Of a stretch of 64,000 bases of DNA, positions 58,635 to 64,000 are shown in pieces; the stretch's first letter is position 1; each line of letters starts with the position of its first letter. Both the position numbers and the translations under genes were made by a program. Source of the DNA: Clarkia xantiana subsp. parviflora (taxonomy: Eukaryota > Streptophyta > Magnoliopsida > Myrtales > Onagraceae); the NCBI GenBank assembly GCA_036873135.1, contig JAPTYO010000020.1, positions 3,030,081-3,094,080 of the forward strand. The letters are read 5' to 3'. The notes under the pieces are model-generated. The model saw only the letters and a list, made by a program, of their open reading frames with translations. It did not search any database and had not been told where the DNA came from.

Positions 58635-59294
58635 AGAGACGAAATCGCTGAAACTTTGACCCGAACACGTCACCCGCGGCAAAACGGTCAGAACGGAAAA
58701 AACACCCGTCCGAACACGTTGCTAGTATGATCCCAGACCTTTGGGGTTGGACTTTCAGTCCGACCCTGAAGGTCCCGACACCCTTCCGAGAACGTAATAT
58801 CCCGCCCATAGAGTGTACGCGACGTCCGGAACACTGTCATCCAAACCGCCCCTCGTGGCGACACGACCACATTTTGTACGTCCAACCCTTATAAAATACC
58901 ACCAACCCTCTCATGCTTGTTAATGGTCTAATCCTTTCATTACTCGTTAATTAAGCTCATTTAAGGGTTAACGGTGTCATTAACCGTCTTAATCTCTTTT
59001 GAGCCTATATATAGGACCCAACCTCCTTTCATATGATAACTTGATGTAACTTGAAATATTTGAGCTCTACCTTCTCTCTACTTTCTCTCTCCACGATACT
59101 TACTAATTTAGGCATCAGAGAGGGTTCGACGGTTCCACCCCGGCTTACCCCTCGTGCATGTTCGCAAGGAGACGGACCGTGAGGAAAACAGAGGAAGACA
59201 GATTGCGAGAGTCGGACTGCGAAGAAAGGAATTCCACCCGTGAAAAGTGTCATTCGGATCGACATCCCGTCAACCCGATACACACGACTTAACA
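58635..59294 (+). repeat. LTR of a gypsy remnant (left edge uncertain)
   Basis: The right end is tacacacgacttaaca at 59294, followed by the primer site cttggcgccgtccgtg (59295-59310). A palindromic TATA-like cctatatatagg is at 59004-59015. The left boundary cannot be set. Confidence 0.55.
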
Positions 59295-59335
59295 CTTGGC
59301 GCCGTCCGTGTTTTGAACAAACAAGCCTTGCTATC

Positions 59336-61170
59336 ATGAGATCAATGGCAAACAGTCAGCAATCAAGGGAGGATCGCCCTCCTGAAGACATTCCACCACC
59401 AACCAACAAAGAAAGACCACCCGTCCCCCCGGTCCCCCGGCTAGACAGCCAAATCTACAGGCCTCGTATGGAAACCAATAAGAACCTTCACGCCCAGCTG
59501 GAGCTCAATCTTCCAAAGTTTTGACGCCAATGGCAAGAGAACAACCACAAAGACAAGGAACAAAGGGCATACCACCCCAGGCGTTCCAGTATACTGCACC
59601 CCACAAGGATGCCATTACGGAATGCATTCTCAGGAATACCCGTATGGAATGCCATCTCAAAACATGCCCCGCATACCATCAGCGCACTCACACAACCATT
59701 CCCAGACCAATGTATTCACAGGGAGACAGTGACTCTTGGATTCATGTCAGCACTCGACGAGTTGTTGGCATATAGGGAGGCTGTAAGGAACAGACAAGAG
59801 AGACAGCAGCCACAAACGGAGCAATACCACGTGCTCCAATGGGACAGCATGGAAATCAGAGAATGAATGAACAAATGCCACCTCCAATATGAAGGCATCA
59901 GTCTGCACCTCTAAGACAACAACAAAATCAAGTGCCACAAGGCGCATGGACTTATACACCACTGAGAGAAAATCCATAGCCCCAGCAACATAGGGGTCAA
60001 GAATTTCAACAACCTCCCCAGCATGGGTATTCACAGTATGAGTGCAGCCCGTACAACCAAGGATACCAGGGACGCTGCACCCCCGCAAGCCCTATTGTTA
60101 GCTATGGCATGCCTTAAAGGAATTATAGCTCATCGCCAATGATACTGACACAAGAGGAAGTAGAAGCTATGATAACGAGGAACAACGAATCCAAGACAAA
60201 GGTGATGCACAGCCGGAGCGACAATGCCACTCACCTCTTTACAAGGGAGATAGTACTTAACCAAGTCCCGGATTCGTTGAACATGATAAATATCGAAAAG
60301 TACAATGGAAAAGGTGATCCCCAGAACACATACAGCAGCATGAGGCATCTCTTCTAGGAAGGACAAGCGATGACCGACACACCGCGCTTTTGTTCCCGAA
60401 CACCCTTTCAGGGATGGCATCCCATTGGTTCTTTGGCCTGCCTAATGAAAGTGTTCCCTCGTGGTCATATCTAAAATCCAAGTTCCTCCAGAGATACTTG
60501 GAAAAATAAAGTTGCTAAAGGGGACGAATTCAATCGATGATGTCAAGCAAGAGAATGATGAATCATTGGCAAGCTATTACACCAGGTTCAACCAACACTT
60601 GGTAGATATATAATGGGAGATGACTAAAGGTGAAATAGTGAGAGCTTTTATAAGGAATCTAGGTCTCTTTGGTTCAACTTTAGCTGAAAAGATGGCCAAA
60701 AAGCCTGCAAGCAACTTGGAAGAGCTGGTAGCAAGGGCGAAAACCCACATAGACCTGGAAAGGCATAGAACGAACAAAAAGGCAAAGATTCAAGCCTAGA
60801 AGGAAGAGAACGTGAAACCAAACAAGGGTAAACCACCTCAAGTGCCTCAACCCATCAGACAAAATGAATGGCGCCCTCCTCAAGTGAGGAATCAACCAGG
60901 ATATTTCCAAAGGGAAATGGACGTTAACCTCATCAAGTTTGTGCCACTGAATGCACCGCCAGCAGTCGTTCTGAGAGAGATGAGGCACCTAAAGATCCTG
61001 ACACCTCCGACAAGGTGGAGAAACCCAATGGTTGTGAATGAGAAAGATAAATGGTGTGATAACCATGAGTCTCACGACCACGACACTAATGATTGCTTTA
61101 GATTGAAGTTAAGCATTAACAACACAATACAAAGAGGTGAGCTGAAGCAATTAGTTGATCATGGGGGCAA
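59336..61170 (+). pseudogene. Gypsy gag remnant, no pol
   Basis: Begins at ATG 59336 (MRSMANSQQSREDRPPED), soon after the primer site. Later pieces in shifting frames keep gag motifs: DNATHLFTREI, DESLASYYTRFNQHLVDI, GEIVRAFIRNLGLFGSTLAEKM-like sequence and, at about 61056-61160, CDNHESHDHDTNDC with LKQLVDHGG, the knuckle-like motif of Tat gag (compare CRFHRASGHDTDQC in the young element). Stops and frameshifts are many. Nothing of protease, RT or integrase follows. Confidence 0.7.
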
Positions 61171-61560
61171 TAACGCACCCCCATCCGTCCGGACGAGCCC
61201 CCTCATCTGGACCCCCACCCCCGGACGATATTTCGCCCGTGGCTTACCCTTAGAGGCCACACACTTACACTTGATCATGATAAACTCATCTACGGTCGAA
61301 CCGGGGTCAAAGGAACCTTATTTACGGTCAAGGCCAACTCATATTACGAAATTGCCACACCCAGACCAGAGAACCACTGGAACCGGGGCGGTCTGATAGA
61401 AACTCTATAAATAGAGAGCTCATCCCCTCATTTGAAGGTAATCACGACATCTCTAAGTTCACCCTCTCTCTAAAAGCTTTCACTGACTTAAGCTTCGGAG
61501 TGGGCTTACCGGGACCCCCCGGTGCCCTTTTGCAGGTAAGCGAGGAAAGGAGAAGGAAAT
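61171..61560 (+). repeat. LTR-like U3/R segment of another element
   Basis: Contains a TATA box (ctctataaatagagag, about 61402-61417) and a leader resembling Tat LTRs (tcactgacttaagcttcgg at 61481-61499 also occurs as tactgacttaagcttcg in the LTR at 42403-42418). Boundaries uncertain. Confidence 0.45.
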
Positions 61561-62988
61561 ACGGGAATAAGTAGCCCCACCAAGGAGAAGATCGGAAGAA
61601 AAAGCCCATTAGGGAGAAGATCGGGAAGAAGAAGCCCATTAAGGAGAAGCCCATTAAGGAGAAGATCGAGAAGGAGAAGCCCATAGAGAAGACTCGTGTG
61701 CAAACAGTAACTGAGAGTCGGTAATAACATTTTTTCTTGTAGTGTATCGAGGGAGAGAATTCCGAATTTTACCAGTACTGTTCGGAATATTCTCTGATGT
61801 TTACATAATTATTCGGGGAAATTTTGAGGATCTATTGGGGTGTGCTCTCCATTATACTTCGTTTGAATCGGGTAAAGTATCCGAATTTTAGTTTCTCAGA
61901 TGGGAAGCCACATCCGACTTGTACTTACTTTTTAGGGGATATGACTTTGAAATATCTTAAGAATTCCGTGGGATGATCTCCGATAGATCGTACTCTATTC
62001 GGATTGTTGTCTTCGAAGTTTTCTCATTACTTCGGGATAATATTTCCGATTTTTTCTAGGTAGATCAGGAAGTGTATTCCGAATTATGTTAGCTCTGCTG
62101 GCATCCGCTCTCCGATGTTTAATGAATAAATCCTGGAGTTCCTTCCGAAATGTACTCAGTTTATCTAGAATTCCTTTCCGATTTTCTCTAACTAAACCGG
62201 TTAACCCCTTTCGATTTTACCTAAACAAATTGGTTATATTAATTTATTTTTTTTGCAAAAAAATCTTATTCACTTTTAATTGTATTTTTTTAATTTTAAT
62301 TTACATATTAGTAACTATGCATCGTAACACTAGAAAGTTACAATTACACCGTAACAAATTTATTAAGAATATGAGCTAACAATAAATAAAATAACAACAT
62401 TACACAAAATGAGGCATTCGTACACAAGTATTTCTCATCATATATACTATTTAAAGTATAGTTTCTTTTATTGGTTCTCCTAAATTAGAAATTTTAAGAC
62501 ACAATGCTAATTTTCAAACAGGATGGGAAAACCATAAGATATTAATATATTTAAATAGTTAATAATAAAAAATAAATAAAATTAAAGTTAATTAAACAGA
62601 ATGCTATTTTTTTTTTTAATGTGTATCCATATCAAAAAAGAATATTATCAACTGTTATAATCATTTCATTGATAGATTATCAACAGTCGAAAATAACGTA
62701 CATAAAATTGAATAGCAAATTGAATACAACTGCCTAGTTTAAATAAATCTTATTCACTATATATAGTAATAACATTCTCAACTTTATAGATAGTCAAAAA
62801 TTATATATTAGTAATTCAAATAACTTTTTTACGTTCTATTCAAAGTATGGGCAAACTCGATAGACCATATTTAAATTTATACAATTCAGTAAAAATAAAA
62901 TCTATTGATTTTTTAATTATAAAATGTAAATATGTAAATAAAATTAGTAATATAATAATATTCACTTCTATGCAAAGCACGGGTAAGT
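61561..62988. other. Non-coding; weak attccgaat-type repeats, then AT-rich
   Basis: 61561-61690 has aggagaagcccatta-like short repeats. 61750-62200 has recurrent tccgaatttt, tctccgatg and attcgg motifs of irregular spacing. After 62220 it is plain AT-rich DNA without genes. Confidence 0.4.
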
Positions 62989-62997
62989 TATATAGTA
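62989..62997 (+). repeat. Left 9-bp target duplication, tatatagta
   Basis: Perfect match to 63525-63533 on the other side of the MITE. Confidence 0.9.
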
Positions 62998-63524
62998 GGG
63001 TTAATAACTAAAAAACTGTCTTACCCTGTGTTAAAATTAGGTGTTTGAAGTTTGAAATGTTAAAATGGACTGTCTCAAGTTTCATTATTGTTGAAATTTG
63101 GTGTCTCGGTGTGATTCCTTTAGAGAAGTCAATTCCGACGAAACCGTCTATCAAATTCGAGCTCTCATACACACTCTCTTCTCGTCATCTTGCCAGGACC
63201 CTCACCTAAAAAGTTGGTCACATCCTGGCAAGTAAATCTCGCTCTATTGTCCTTGGAAAATGACTCTACACCACTCTTCTAGAAACCTTTTTTTTAATGT
63301 TCAATTTTTAGGTGATATTTGACTATTTTGTGAAAAGTAAAGAGTGATGGATTATGAGTGGGTTGGTGGGTTGATGAAAATGATGGAATGAAGATGAAAA
63401 GACGCACATAGACACCAAATTTCAACAAAAATGAAACTTGGGACAGTCCATTTTAACATTTCAAACTTCAGACACCTAATTTTAACATAGGGTAAACCTT
63501 GGACAGTTTTTTAGTTATTAACCC
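62998..63524. mobile_element. Mutator-like MITE (527 bp)
   Basis: Terminal inverted repeats of about 110 bp: left gggttaataactaaaaaact..., recovered inverted at the right end with few changes (the right arm has a short insertion). A perfect 9-bp duplication (tatatagta) flanks it, the size typical for Mutator-like elements. No transposase. Confidence 0.85.
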
Positions 63525-63533
63525 TATATAGTA

Positions 63534-63964
63534 TTACATAATTACAAATTTAGACCCATAACTCACTGATTTCCATATAAAACGGTAAGACTTACCCGAC
63601 TTTTTTAGAAACAACAGGAAACAACCAATCGATATTTTCAGATAAAGTCAGTTAACACCTAACGATATAAAATCCAAACTCGGTTAGGGATAACCGTTTT
63701 ACTAGGAAAAAATTGTTATGATCAAAATTAACAAATTTAACCGATTTTATCTTCTTAAATCAGCTGAACGAACTGCTATACAATAATATAAAAAAAAAAA
63801 TTAATACAAAACTTATGAAAATATTCAAATTGAATACATCTCCATTCCTAAATACTAATCTAATTCAATTGTGTTTCTTGTAAATATATTTTGTCCGCAC
63901 CCAAGTGCTTCAAAAAGTGAAGTACGCTCACTTCTTAGGTTCATAGAAAATCTACTATGGTCTT
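63534..63964. other. AT-rich stretch, no gene
   Basis: Nothing recognised. Confidence 0.5.
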
Positions 63965-64000
63965 TGTTGGGATCAAAATGACGTGGCATGAAGCTTCTGG
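63965..64000 (-). repeat. Inverted edge of a Tat LTR, cut by window end
   Basis: tgttgggatcaaaatgacgt is the reverse complement of the last bases of the LTR at 41740-42589 (one base different in this stretch). A related LTR in the opposite orientation therefore starts here and runs out of the window. Confidence 0.7.

Overview
This is nuclear DNA from a flowering plant, most likely a eudicot. It is AT-rich with small islands of genes. The evidence is two intron-containing plant genes, plant-type splice sites, Ty1/copia and Ty3/gypsy LTR retrotransposons, and hAT- and Mutator-like miniature elements. No CRISPR array, operon or prokaryotic signal is present.

Only two host genes look intact, both on the + strand. 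One is a COX16-like mitochondrial cytochrome c oxidase assembly factor (31268-32135, three coding exons, 124 aa). The other is phenylalanine ammonia-lyase (47509-50958, two exons, 712 aa), with a TATA box, an AC element and a G-box upstream. A broken plant-mobile-domain (MAIN-like) gene lies on the minus strand at 4463-5577.

The rest is mostly mobile DNA. From left to right: a TIR element (75-1961); a long-TIR element (2855-3694); a decayed copia element (7147-12350) with a strange T14/G26 run in its integrase region; and a complete, very young Tat-lineage gypsy element (14422-25321) with two 648-bp LTRs that read identical and a perfect 5-bp target duplication. Next come two hAT-like elements, one nested inside another TIR element (27176-29745). 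A minus-strand copia LTR (37543-38122) abuts an old, 5'-truncated Tat element (38123-42589). Degenerate copia pieces lie at 42590-45100, a gag-protease-only copia element at 55272-57104, and a gag-only gypsy remnant at 58635-61170. A Mutator-like MITE with a perfect 9-bp target duplication is at 62998-63524. The last 36 bases are the inverted edge of another LTR of the 41740-42589 family.

The most notable item is inside the young gypsy element. Between pol and the 3' LTR it carries a separate gene on the opposite strand (24113 down to 21347). Reading across four exons with GT/AG introns gives an uninterrupted protein of about 842-846 aa, with a basic nuclear-localisation-like segment and a long C-terminal coiled coil. 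It has its own TATA-like box. Together with the intact 1852-aa gag-pol frame this suggests a recently active, possibly autonomous element. Both Tat elements also carry tandem arrays just after pol: 51-bp units in the young one, and 106-bp units made of two diverged 53-bp halves in the old one.
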